From positions 302,711 to 366,710 of the forward strand of contig VZRN01006763.1 in the NCBI GenBank assembly GCA_013397935.1: a stretch of 64,000 bases of DNA. The letters are read 5' to 3'. Each line of letters starts with the position of its first letter. Positions within the stretch are counted from its first letter, which is position 1. The notes under the pieces were generated by a model, which had not been told where the DNA came from, made no database searches, and saw nothing but the letters and a program-made list of their open reading frames with translations. This document shows positions 26,501-40,020 of the stretch, in pieces. A program made the translations under genes and the position numbers. Source of the DNA: Dasyornis broadbenti. Lineage: Eukaryota; Chordata; Aves; Passeriformes; Dasyornithidae.

Positions 26501-29500
26501 ATGAGTTACGGGGAAAATAAAAATCTGGATAGGAAATCAGACCTTTTTGGTTCCACAGCTCACAAAGCAACTTTAACTACAAACTCAATGCTGCAAAGAA
26601 AGAAAACCACCCAACCAAACCAAACCCTAGAGTGATGACTTTACCTTGCCCCGAAAACACTCCTCAGAGCCTTAGAGTTCACCACCCCTACTTACAGCAA
26701 GGAAGCAAGAAAGTTTCACTGACCCCAGTTTCCTCCTCAGGTTCAACATTTCCCTCCACTACTGCTGAATGCAGAGACCTGAAACAACTTAACCCGTGAA
26801 ATGCTCACTGTCTAAAGTCCTCTTGAATTCTGAGTGTTCATACTTTCCTGAAGCCTTACACAAGAGTAGGGAAAACTTGAAAAATCTTCCATGCCACATC
26901 TATTGCTTTGGACACCGGGATCAAGAATTTTTCAAGTTTAAGATAAAGGTTGGGTATCTGTACAAGAACAGTCAGAATGACAGAAATCTGCAGGTATTAA
27001 ATAAAGTATAGGTTTATCTGATGAACTGACAGACAGAAAGCATTTTGGGATCATCCCAGTTCTTTCATGGCATGCTTCAGAACCACTCTCTGCACCTGTC
27101 CACCCCTGCCTTTGCATGCAGGCTGTGGCTGGGTACACCTTGGCATCAGGTAATTTCTACCCCTTAGAAACCAGAGAAAAACCAATAAAGGTGCAAATTA
27201 TCCAATGGCAGGTTCCCTTTGAAGCATGAGCTGTGGGACACTATCACATATGACAACCTGGGATAAATAGAATTTCATGGACAAGTTGTGAGGCTATTTC
27301 TGTTTCTCTAGGCATATCATTAGAACCAGTATTACTCAACTGCTCTTGCTAAAGCTGACCAATTTGCAGACTGGGTTATTACCAAGGTGTGATGTCTGAC
27401 CCAATGCTTATTAAATCATTAGAGAATTAAGGTGCTATGTGAGCACAGTCAGTGGAAATCAGCCTAGACTCTCCTCCCCTTCCAGTTCACAAATTTCCTA
27501 AATGTTACCTACGTTCGGCCGTTTTAAAGTCATCATCTCCATGGAGAGAAAGCATGGAATTGGATGGGATGAATCTGAAAAGCATATTAAATGAAAACAA
27601 CTTCACACCCTTTCCAGCACAGGCCCCAATAACCAGTATGCTGCTGGTTCTAAGCTACCTCTCATGTGGACAGTAGACAATATTAGGGTAACAGTAAATG
27701 TAAAGCATAGTGGTTCTGAACATCTCTGTTACTAGTCAATTCTATTTAGTGTATGCCATGTCAATAAAATAACATTTTTAAATCACTGACTGTATTTATT
27801 CTGGTGTTTTAAACAGGTTTTATCAACAAGAAAAATATGTGTAGCCAAATATGATTGTTTCAGTCAAGCTTAGTCAGAGACAGACATATGTCAAATCTCT
27901 CAAATGCTGGATTACATAAGGTAACTGGTTTGGGCTTGAACAGACTGTGAGTGTGTGTTTAGGAGATGCTGACAACAAAAGAGAAGGCAGAAATATAGCA
28001 AGGACTGCCTTGAGAGTCTCTGGCTCAGAAATCCAGGTTTCAAAGCCTGAAGTAAGTTGCACACAGAAATCACCTGCAGAAAATAAACTATTAAATAAAG
28101 AGGTCAATTGCTATTTTCATCAGGTACCTCAAGCCATAAGTAATTGATCCCTGACACCACAGCATGATAAAATAAGTCTGGTATCAGTAAAAGGCAAGCC
28201 CCTCCCTGAGAGAGATTAATTTCTTTTTCAATATGTCTTTATGAAGGTGAAATCTATGATATTGGCAAAAGCAGCTCACCTCCCTGAGGCTGACAGCCAA
28301 GCTGAATGGAAATCAAAACTGGAAACTTTGATTAAGTTTGTTCAGGAGAAGCCAAGTTGAAGCACATTTTACAGATAATGATTTCTTCTAGCTATTAAGA
28401 GCAGCATGTGAACCGTGAGAGACATTTTGATATCCCTCATACTCATGTAAATCTAAACCACATTTTTAGCCTAGATTAAAGTAGCTCTGTATTTACACCA
28501 AGCTATCAGGACGCATCCATCATTTGGGATGATTGTAGCGTGAGATTAAGACAAACAATCTACAAAAAAAAGGCAACAAATGGAAACCTCCGTGAAGAGA
28601 GAGGTCATGGTGCCCTATTCTTTCCCCAGAAGAATGTCTCCATGGAGACAGACACATTCAGATTGGAAGCAAGAACTTTCAACAGCAAGAGTAATTAACC
28701 ATTGCAACATAATTAAAGGATGTATCTGATTAATCATCTCCTGGAGGCCTTACATTTAGACCAAATGTCTTTCCATTAGATATACACAGGTTTAGTCACA
28801 AGTTCATGGGCTTGATAACACCCAAATTAAAGGAAAGGTTTATTCCACAGTTTGATTTTCTGGGTGAAAATCTCATGACCTGTGTTATGCAAAAGGTCTG
28901 AGTGTCTGAGCAGATGGGCTTCTTCTGGCATTTAAATTTGTGGAGAAATGTGAAAACTCACAACACACAAGCCTGTTTCAGGCTGAGTAGGTAAAGGAAC
29001 CATATCTTCAGACATACACAGAAATCAGTCATTAACACATTCTCTACATTATTCATTTGGGTCTCTTCACGGATGGGTAGAAATTTGACCTTATGGTTCC
29101 TGTCAGACCGGAAATGGGTAACCTACAAAAGAGGAAACTCTGCCCTCACGTTTGTAAAACTGGGCAGTAAGTACAGATGAGGGAGAGGAAAAACAAACAG
29201 AAGATCGATCATTACTTCCTCTGCACTTCTTTTTCCTTGTATACATTTGCCTTCTTTGGCATATTTGCATTTGGTTACAATAGTCCCACACAATTTCTTT
29301 GAGCTTTGGAATAGACCCTAACCATTTAATGTAACAGACATGTGAATATTTATAAACATGTTTATAAACATATAAATTTGTGGGGACCATGAAAAAAATC
29401 TGCCCCACTTATTACTCATAAAAATAAAACAGTTTACAGTTGTTGGATTATTTAAATCTACTCATCACAGATAAATCCAAATACATCTTTGCTTTTCTGT

Positions 29501-30724
29501 GAATATCAGTTCTTCAAGGTTGAATCCACTTAAGATCTTTTGACACAGTGAAATATTGCTTGCTGTCTGACTGCATTTGTCAGGAAAAAAAAATCATCAG
29601 CACTGAATCATTGTGGCATTAAAAAGGGCGGCATAAAACTTCAGTACAGCTCCTGGTACAAGCACTGATAATTGTTTCAACTAAGAATATGGACCTTGAG
29701 TGACCACACAGTCACTCCACAGAGCTAGAGGGATCGATTACACACAAATGTGAATGCAAACAAACAGATTTCCAAATGGACATGAAGCAGTCCAGAGAAG
29801 AAAACTCTTTAGTGCTACTGCAATGTCCACAGAAACTCTGGTTTGTTTTCCTGAGAAGGTCAGGATGGAACAATCCCACTCTGCTCCAGTTCAATCACTC
29901 ACGGTGTCTGTAAACACACAACCTAAGTCAGATTCTCATAACACAAATTTATTTAAAATTAACAGTTAAAAGTAGTTTTTTTCACTTCAATTTCCAGAGG
30001 ATAATAAAAGGTTAATTTAAAAATAGCACTTAGCAACAGATTGGCATCACATACCAACCCACAGCCAATATGCCTACCTCCCATCTTGAAGTTCATTTCA
30101 GCTTTCTAAAACTATTGTTTAATACCTAGGAGAGATAGCACAGGCCTACAAATCTCAGCACTGTTTATGTTCACGTGCTCAGATCTAAAGGAACATGTTA
30201 TACTTCTTGACAAGAAATATGGAACATGGACTTTATTTTCCTCCACCTACCTCCCTCAAGATGGCCAGAGTACATTATGAGGAGAGCTTTCTGAATGCTG
30301 TAGAAAGCTCGTACTCTGACTAAATTAATTCAGACACAGCTCAGTGGGAAGGATACAGGACCCACAGACCCAACCTAACTTGGCCCAGATCAGCAAGAGG
30401 TGTCCATGCCCATCCCACATGTTTTCAGTGAGATCAGTACCCCGCCTGATTCTGGTTTCTATTAGCTGTAGTTATATTCCATTCATTAAACAAAGGCTGA
30501 CCCAGCCTTCCTTCAGGGTTCAGAAGTTCTACTTCACCAGTAAGATTTAGGAATATCTTGTGACCACTCTCTCATCCTGTGTCTCTCCAGGAATCACAGT
30601 CTCTCTATATGACTTTTCAGAGACTATTATGATCTCTAAAATACTAGATTAGGAGAAGAATAAGATTAAGTGAAAATTCAGTGTAGTATAGACTCCTTGC
30701 TTATTCCACACACAACTGTTAAAC
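20546..30724. other. Inferred GRM5 intron: no gene seen
   Basis: No recognisable exon, RNA gene or repeat beyond a short 12-bp tandem duplication (tttataaacatg) at 29349-29372. A stretch at about 28630-28960 is comparatively complex and contains several TAATTA/ATTAA-type homeodomain-like cores, but that is expected often in AT-rich DNA. Confidence 0.6.
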
Positions 30725-30910
30725 TAGAGAATAAATGATGTTGGAAGAAGTGTCTGGAGGTCCTCTGGTCCAACCCCTTGCTCCAAGGAGGAGTAATTTA
30801 AACCAGGTTGCTCAGGAGCTTTTCCAGTCAAGCTTTGAATACCTCCAAGGATCAAGATTTCACAACCCCACTGGGGAACTTGTTGCAAGATTTACCATCC
30901 TCTTATTAAA
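30725..30910 (-). mobile_element. CR1 LINE 3' fragment
   Basis: Read on the plus strand this is the reverse complement of a CR1 3' end: ggaggtcctctggtccaaccccttgctc, then aaccaggttgctcagg, then gaatacctccaaggat and cacaaccccactgggg. These blocks occur in the order and spacing of antisense CR1 tails in bird genomes. The right boundary is indistinct and may reach about 30945. The copy is truncated and old. Confidence 0.85.
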
Positions 30911-33900
30911 ATCCCCAAATATATCAGTAGTTCCCCATGTTAACACTCGTGATCCCATCTGAATACCAGAACAAAAGTCCAATGAGGGATTCAGGTATCC
31001 AGTTATGAAGCTAACCCAGCCCAGAACTAGCCTTTGAGAATTCTGCAGTGCATACAAAAAATCCGGTCTCTGGCCTAACATTAGGAATACACTGAGATAT
31101 AATCCAGGTGTATGGATGTCCATCCTTCCTTCCATCTTTCCTTTCTTTCATTCTTTGAATCTATTCCTATACTAAGAAAACTATTGATCTATTGTCTTTT
31201 TCCTCCAAACTGTAATTAGCATACTAGGCAGCCCAAAATCTATTAAATGATAACTTTAGATTTTTTAGGTTCCTCCTATGTACAAAACTACATTCCATTC
31301 AATCCTGCTTTGTTTTGTTATTTCACACTGGAGTTTAGAAAGAGAAGGGGACAGGAGAATGGAGAACAAGACACAGAAATTACCTCTGTTTAAGAGGAAT
31401 TACCTCTTTGTTGAGCAGTAGGCAATTTTTTCTGGCCTCCTTGTCTGACTTGAACATGGTATAGCTATTGGTTTATTTGAATGATGGCACAGATTTTAAC
31501 ATCAGGCTCTACACCCTTAGTTTAATTTATCAGGGGTTTTATCCAGTTTATAAATTTCTGCTCTTCTCCCACTTACAGCCATGTAACTCAACCCATTTCT
31601 ATCATCATTAATGGCAATGTCTTTTCTCGGGCAAGTAAAAATAAAGTAATCTGAAAATTCATTGTATTACTGTCTTCATCAAGAATAAAACTGCCAATCT
31701 TTTTATATGCATTTTCTTCTCCTAGCTGTTGCTTTCAAATATTCTGGGTGTATGCTTTCAGAAGCACCTCAATGCAGTTATTTCTTTCAAAATACATATA
31801 GACATACTGCTGAAGATCAGGAGCACACTGCAACTTAAAACCAGCTGCAGTCTGGGCAAAAAGTTAATCCACTGTGAGGCTATTCTAGGCCACACTCACC
31901 TGAGAGCTGGAAATCCTTCTAATATTCAGCCCAGATTTATTTATCATTTTTCTTTCAGACATAGTTACCATTTTACATGCAGTATTTAAAAATAGTAATG
32001 GTATTATTAAGGCTTCATTTTCATGCACTTAATAAAGACAAATCTTTCAGGTTCCTGTTTCATGACAGGCTCTTCAGATTGCACTAATAACTCTTCTCCA
32101 CAGCTGTCCCCACTTTGATTCTCTCTTGCCCAGATAGTAATGACTCCCAGACTTCAACAATCAGATGATAATTTACAGAATCTTGTACAGCAGGACAAAC
32201 AATATTCTATTTTTCTCCAAACATCACTCCAATATTCCATTTGCTTTTTTCATATCTTTATCATATTGGCTTCTCTTTTCTCCTGCACCCTCTCTTCTAA
32301 GTGCTGAGGTCTTGGGGAACAACAGAAATGAACATTTATCAGTAAGGAGAAAGGAGTATTTGTGGCAGGCAAGACAGGAACTTCATCATACTAGGCTTCA
32401 CACTTAGTCAATAGAGATCATTACACACCTCAGAATTCCTCTGGAAGCCACTGAAAAATTTGAACCTCTCCCAGCAAGTTTCAGAATTTCTTACTGACAC
32501 ACAGACAGAGCTTATGACTATAGTCCTGGTTGCACTGTTTAGATTAGATACCTAAAGACAGAGATAATTTTAAGTGCCTGGTACAATTTCTTTTAGCCTA
32601 GTCTCCAAAATCACCCAATTCTTCCTGTACAATTGTTCTTTTTTTTCCTTTTTACTGGTTATTATTTCTTTCAGTCATTGGGAAATCCTGGAGTAAGCTA
32701 ATCATATTTACATCTGTTACAAAAGCATTAAGTGAAACTAGCCCCAGTGCTGATCACTGAAGACTTCTGACAAGAAACTTATACAATTTCATACCTTTTC
32801 TTTCCATTTCACCCACTTTCCACTAATTTATCTCAATGATAAATAAATTCAGTTTCACAGTAGTGTCCAGCTACTATGAAACCCAGACCCTAACTCAATA
32901 GCACTATATCAGCACTTAAAAAGACTTTACAGAGAACTACATTCAAAACTACATTTTCTCCCTTTATGGAGAAAACAAATTAAATAGAATCAATGATCCC
33001 TTGAAAAAAGTGTGACACATATCTGGGATCATACATTTACTTCCATTCCCTTCTCTTCAAAGTTTGCTTGAAAGCAAACGTACTACAGAGAGACGATCTG
33101 TGGATAATGAAATCATCTCACTCACACAAACAAGCATTAAAGCTTATCCATTGTCCATGTTATTCTCTTGAATTACTCTGCCAACCGTAAAACAATGCTT
33201 TCTTTAAAAAAACAGCCAGAAGATGGTCTAAAATTCCCTCTAGAAAAGACCTTGCTGCCAAGTTTATGATTTTTTTGAATAGCAAGTCTGTTTGGACCAA
33301 AATTATCTGACACTGTCTTTAATTTTACTGAAGAGTTGTTCTTCCACTTCACTTGTGGTCATTTCCACTTCCATATTTTCCTTCCTGCCAATCAACTTTT
33401 CTTTGCCTTCATATTCTGCAGTCTTCATCTTTCTAAGTCTGTCATTCGGCACACGTAATTTTAAATTCTTATCTAAAGTACCTGAGTTAGGAAGACAGTA
33501 ATCCAAGGCCACTAATGAAGAACTAAATAAAATGGATGGGGGAATCACCTTTCAGAAGTGACTCTCTATTGTGTGAAGAGGGTCTTTGGGACTATTTAGT
33601 TAGCAGCTTGAAAAAAATGAAATGGAGTCATTTCTTCTACCACTTTTATGCCAAGAAATGTTTGTTTTGGCCTACGACCAAGATTGAATTACTTTTAATG
33701 TTGACTCAATCTGGTTTTGTTCTTCTTCATAACTTTTCAGACAGCAACAGTAGACTTCAGTGATCTGTTTTTATTTGCTTTTTGAGAATTAATTCATCTT
33801 GACTTTTACGATTTTTACTTCATTGTTATTTTGGATATCCATGATACATTGTCTAATAAAAATTCCTTAAGGGTTTTATAGCTCTTCCCTCCATTCCCAG

Positions 33901-36900
33901 TGGTAAAATCCATTATCAGTAGATCCCATTCCAATAGATATCATTAACGGGCATGAACACTTTAGATAAGAAAGTCAGTACCATAGAATCATTCTCACCA
34001 TTTTTGTTAGTTGGTCTCCTTTGTATTCAACTGTTCGGTCCTGAGTAGACTAATTTATATAATTCATTATCTTTCTTAATTTCTCAAACACCTTTTCCTC
34101 TGAAATGAGCCCTCCTTCAACAAAAGATAATGTTTATACAAAATATATTCATTTAATTAAAACTCAGTAAGCTCACAGCATTTTTTAATGTCTCATTATT
34201 CACTCCAATAAAACAAAGCACATTTAATAATAATACATTTTCAGCTATTAAATATCTCAACAAGCTGTAGAGAGCTGAAAAGAAATTAAGATCCTTGAAA
34301 AACAAAAAGGAGTATGCAAAGATTCAAGTGGAATAAAAACCTGTGTTTGCACTTGTACTCGTAACTGCTTTGTTTAATATATGCCTGCAGGTTAAGAAAG
34401 GTATTTATCAAGAAAAAAAGGTAACATTTATGCTGGTATATTCATCATCAGAGAACATTCACTAGCGGTGAAGCCTGAGTCTCTACAACATTAAACTGCT
34501 ATAATAGTCCCTGGAATCATTTTTGCCTGAACTGTCCCAAATAATTTCCAGGCACAGCTGGAGATGGTACAAATCACAAAGTATTCAAAACATGCAGGTC
34601 TGGTACGATCAGATTTAACCAGCTTTTCAAGAACAAATTAAGATTCTTCAGGTACAGCAACTGAAAAATAAGAATTCCATGGCATTTACTCCCGTAAAGC
34701 TCACAAGAAGAATGCTGCCTTTTTACATTTACACAGGGACTTCTGCCCAATGGGAGAATGGACAGAACAAGGACAAGTAATATAAATTAGTCTGCATGCA
34801 CTGCTTAGCTCCAGCCCTTGTTGTAACAGCTTTGCTTTGTATAGGGGTCATTGCAATAGTCCATAACTGAAATAGGGGATGAGTTAACAGCTGGAAAATG
34901 CTGTACCTAAGCACAGCCATTGGCATTTTTTACTTTCTGATGTGCACATGCTCAGGCAGATTCAATTTCCTGTTCCAAACAACTAACTGCAGGTTAATGT
35001 ATTTCAAAAAGTCTACAATTGCTCTCAGAAATATGAGAAACATAAGGTCTTGACATCAGAACTGGAATAGTGTCCAAAGTTCCACGTGGTTATAATTTTC
35101 AGATACAATTTTGAGCTTCCAGCATGTTACAACCACCATTTTTTGCAGATGTACAACTACCATTTATACAAATATGCAGAACCAGCATTTCAGTAAAGGT
35201 CAGTATTCCCCAACAACAAGTTTTTTCCAAGGTGCTGGTTTTATAGAATTTACAATTATATAGCTGTTTCTGTTTCAATCAAGACCAAATAGTCAAGTGG
35301 TTTTGCCCAGAGAAAAGTATTGCAGGGAGGAAAATGAATAAACTGATTGCCACACGCAGTAAGAGTCCTTGACGAAACATGTAATTAAGGCAAGCAGGCA
35401 ATTCCTTCATCAGCAGGAACCGTTCTTGTCCTAACAGATAATATCAAAAATTTGTCAAATGTAGATTCAGAAGTCTACTGTCTATCAGAAAAGGATGCTT
35501 TTTGATTTGCTGCTCCTTAGACAGTTGACTTGTTCAGAGCAAAAATAGCAAAAATCTTCAGAGCACTTGCTGAACCAGAGCCCTGCAATGTACGTGATGG
35601 ATTGAAACTGCCATCACTTTTAGTCCAATTCCATTGCACTCTCTGGACTACAGAAATAAAAATGTTGATGAAAGAAACGGACTCAGGCTTTAACAGTAAA
35701 GGAAGTCACGATTGCAAGCGCTACGATTTGGAAATGGTAATTCTTCTCACAAATTACTTACAGTGATGTGTATGTGCACCAGCTAAGGGGATGGTACATG
35801 GATGCTAGATGGTATTCAAATGAATAACGAGCGAGAGGAAAAGTTTTCAGTGCAAATATGTAGACCACAGAATCAGAGCGATATGCAAAGACAAAGTGGT
35901 AGGAAAAAAACCAAAACAGTTTTTGGCCTGTGAGAGAAATCCTCATGCTCCTGTTGAACAAACTGGTAATGCATGTGTTCACTAATGGTGTGGTGAAGAA
36001 ATATAGCACAGGACACCATACAAGCACAGCATGGAGTCAAGGCAATGTAGCTCAGACCAAAAACCAGTCTGAGTACCACCCAAGGGATGCCTTTTCCACA
36101 GTTATTTTATTCACAGATAGGTCTGGTAACTCTGCTTGATTTTTTTTTTCACTGCAGGACTGAGTTTTGCTACTACTGACTTTCTGTAAGAAACGTTAGG
36201 TATCTATCTAATATCTACTTAATAAGTAATCGATAAACAACTATTGATTATTTCTAAACTCTTCGTAGCTTTAAGCAATGTGTGGTTAGAAAGACATCAG
36301 TAAATATCCTTTCTTCCTACAAGACCTTTCCCATCAGAGAGTGTCGCTTGGCAGCTTTTTGTAGACTTCTCAGCAGCAAAGATTATACAGAGTGAAAAAC
36401 CTCACTAAGGACCTTAGAATAATACATTTTATACATAGCACATTTCAAGCAAAGTCCATAAATAGATCATCTTCACAATCTGACCAACTCCCTGCGCCTT
36501 TGAGATATGTAATTACTTGGTATGTTGCCCCAAATTCTTTTAAAATTATATTTAAACCCAAAGCAATCAGTCTAATTAATTATTCAGCGAATTCTGCATG
36601 CATGGCAAAATGCTGATCTTTGAAGTCAGAGCATCTTCTCACATATTGATGCAGATTAACAAAATAGTTTCACTGCAAATTCACCGTTGCTATTTTTAGA
36701 GGATAGCAAAAATAGCCATTGGGCATATTATCTCTCACCTATGGATGTCCAGAATTGTGGGCTGTAGGAGATAAGACTACAGCAAATCCCACCAACAGAA
36801 AATGAAAATGCACAAACATCCATTCTTGTCATTTTGAAAACCATTTTTCATTAAAAAAAACAACCCTCTCCTTTTACTATAAAATATTTATCTATTTTCT

Positions 36901-38040
36901 ACAGAAAAAAAATGAAGGAAAAACCTATAAAAATATTTTTTCACACCAATGCAGAGAAAAAATACACACAAAAATTTCTCAAATATTATCATAGTTATAG
37001 TTATTATTTTTTTACAAAAACCTCTACAAAATTGTGAAGTAATTACTAATTCCTTGCTTATGCAATGAAGCTAGTAACACCTCTACCATGATCGTATCAA
37101 AATGACACATTTATCTCGCCAGAAAGAAGCCATCAGCTTTATGAGAAGGTATTAACATGATTGATCTGAAGAGTCATTTTATAAAGCAAAATAAAGTCAT
37201 TTGTATTTGACGCATTCAGGAAAAATCAACTGCTTATAAATGCAAGCACTGTTTTGAGTTACAGCTGTATTCCACAGTCTGCTTTTGCTTGATATTTAAC
37301 TGTCTTCAGAAATACTGAGAGAATCTAGCTGCATTTTCACTTCTGATCTGAAGAACAACTTCAGGCCTTGTGTTCCCCACTGAATTTGCACACACAACGG
37401 TGGAAGGACCCAGTGTGGCACCTCCTATATAGTAAACAGGTTATGACCATCAACCACGAAAGACAGCCTAGTTCAAGGAAGAACAGAGATATGAGAAGAA
37501 AGATAAGTGCCATGGTTTTGCTCCAGTACAGCATGCCAGCTTTCAGGCCTTTGTTTTCCTAGTAATAAAATTATATTAAATTTGTGAAGCATTTCAGGCC
37601 ATCTAGATGGCATTTTCTGCATAGGAACTAGCGTGGATTAAGAACTCATAGCTAGAAATTGTATCAGTGAAGCAGCTCATCTTAAGCGCCATTGGTATTT
37701 CTGCAATTTGTTTCTCTTAATCCTGTAGACTTGTTTTTCTCCTTCACTAGACCTTTGATATTTTTCTTCCTCTTGCTAAGAGCCCTCTTAGCACTCATAT
37801 CCAATCTGCACAGAGTTCACTCCTCACTGCCCTTTCACAGCCCACCTGATAAAATAATCTGTGATGAAACTGCTGCAAGTTATGGCATTATGTTGTGCTC
37901 ATGTCTTTGAGCCAACATCTCAGTGGGACAGACAGGGCAGGGAGAAAACTGCCAAATCTGGGCCACTTTGTTCCAGGTTGTCTGTAGACAGAGGATGTCA
38001 ATGTTCTGCTGTTTTAAGGTCTCTGGCTACCTTTGGCCAG

Positions 38041-38074
38041 GTTTTTTTTTGTTTTGTTTTTGTTTTTGTTTTTT
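38041..38074. repeat. (TTTTG)n-like low-complexity tract
   Basis: T runs are interrupted by single G's (ttttgttttgtttttgtttttg). It is the complement of the CAAAA-type tracts seen elsewhere in the window. Confidence 0.85.
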
Positions 38075-39974
38075 ATGGACATGACTACAAAATACTGAAA
38101 TGCTACTCGCTGGGAAGACTTTGACTTTTTTATTTTTCATTTTTTGGTACACACAGATGCTGCCCCTTCTCCTCCAAACCCTTCAATCTTGTGAGTAAAA
38201 ACTTACCTTTTATTTCAGTTAGATATTAAAACTTTGGTTCTATACAGCTCTATGAAGCCATCCATATTGCAAATGTCAAATGATTTGTGTAGGCAAACAT
38301 ACTGCAAAGTTCTATAGGGCCCATGCATATATAGCAAACAGATCCTTTAGGACTTGCACCTGTATTTTAGCTGGCAGCATAATTAGGTCCCATATGGTTA
38401 ATGAAATGTAACGTGTCAGTATTTTGTAGGCTGAGATTTGTCACACGGAGGTGTTGGATGTAACACCCACTCTACCAACTGTTCAAGAGGAGAAAAAAAC
38501 AGAATCAGATAAAAGCTTTTGTGTAAAAGAGAAATGGGAACCAGCATCTCATCTTTCAGTTTCCCATGATTCTAGTGTTCCCTGTCTTTCTGCCTTCCAG
38601 GGGAGCAGTGTCAATCTAGATACTTTTTCTCGATAATGTTTCAGAGCACGTTCTCTAAGGGCACAATCCGCTCTGTGTTTGGTAACAGAACCATGAATAC
38701 AAACTACGCGTCCATGAGTTTCTCTGCCCCACACTGCAAGTAGTGTCTGAATGTCCCTTCTCTCCAAAGTATTGCTCCTCACAACACTTCCATCACACAT
38801 TTCAAATGTGGGTGTTTGGAGCAAATGCTTCAAAGACGCCCATGTGTGCCAAAGCTCAGCCTACAAAATGCCAAACCATTATAAAGTCATTAGGCAGGCT
38901 CCTTGCAGATGGCTGAAGGCATGTCCCCAGCAGGCTGCAGATGGGACTGCAGGCACGCCAAAAGCAGTTCTGATCCCGCCTGTTGTGCTGAAATGCTCAG
39001 CTGCAGAGAGTTATGCCCCATGCCATACAGCCCGATGGTGTATTTGAACCAGTCTCTCTGTCGTAAGGCATTGGCATGATCTCTACAGTTTCTCTGGGGC
39101 CTCACGAGTAGTCCAGAAGAGCACACAATTGGGTCTCTCACTTCCACATAGAGCATCCCAAACTCTCTTCTCCAGTAGCCACTCCACTGTCCTGCTCTCC
39201 ACGCCCAGCATTCTCAGGCTGAATTTTCTGTTTTGGGTGATTTGATTTGACTGCCACTCTTGAAGAGAGCTAGAAGAAACAGTGCTATGTTTCCATCCAC
39301 AGAGAAACAAGTTAATCAAGCAACAAAGGCAGGTCCACAGCACAGAGTAGAGGACACAATACCTTCCCTCTTCTAATGCGGCTTAGTGTGACAACCATGT
39401 CATCACATACAATTAAGAGACTTCACCATTAGCCTGACAATGGGCATAATTGACCAGGAGTGACCGACACACTTTGTCTCCTGTGCTTGACCTATCTGCA
39501 TGTCACTCCACAGGCTGGAGGAAATGGGCAATTAGTAAGTCTACAGGTCAAGCAACTTTCAGCTCTCAATAAAACTCCGTGGCAGGATGCTGTTATAACT
39601 ATAAAGCTTACACAGCTCAGCTGAATCTCAGGTAGCTTACCAGAAGACACTACACTCCTACCGTGCCCCAGTCATTGCAGAAGTCTGTCTTCTAAGCAAA
39701 ACTCATAAGGCTGAGATTCCTGAACGCATGCTGCACCAGATGCTTCATTCTGAGCTACTTAAGTGTGATGACATACACGCTTTGCATAAATACCTTTAGA
39801 TTTAAGAAAAAAAAATAAAAACTCCTCCACAGAAATTCTGTCTGAGAGAATAAAATCTTCAGCCCCGTACCCAGTAAGACACAGACCGTCTACATATCAC
39901 TTTCTTTTCAGTAAGTATGAAAGTGCCAAAATAAGAAGGTGAGCATTGAAATACCCTGTACAGTGGGATTTCAA

Positions 39975-40020
39975 GGCAGATATTTAAGCCAGAGAAAGAG
40001 ATCATCTGATCCAACTTTAA
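39975..40020 (-). mobile_element. Possible short CR1 tail remnant
   Basis: The stretch agagatcatctgatccaact resembles the antisense end of CR1 (AGAGATCATCTAGTCCAACC), but only about 20 bases support it and the flanks do not continue the match convincingly. Confidence 0.35.

Noticed and set aside
33980..33995. catagaatcat resembling a CR1 tail
   Set aside because: The match is about 11 bases and no further CR1 sequence flanks it.
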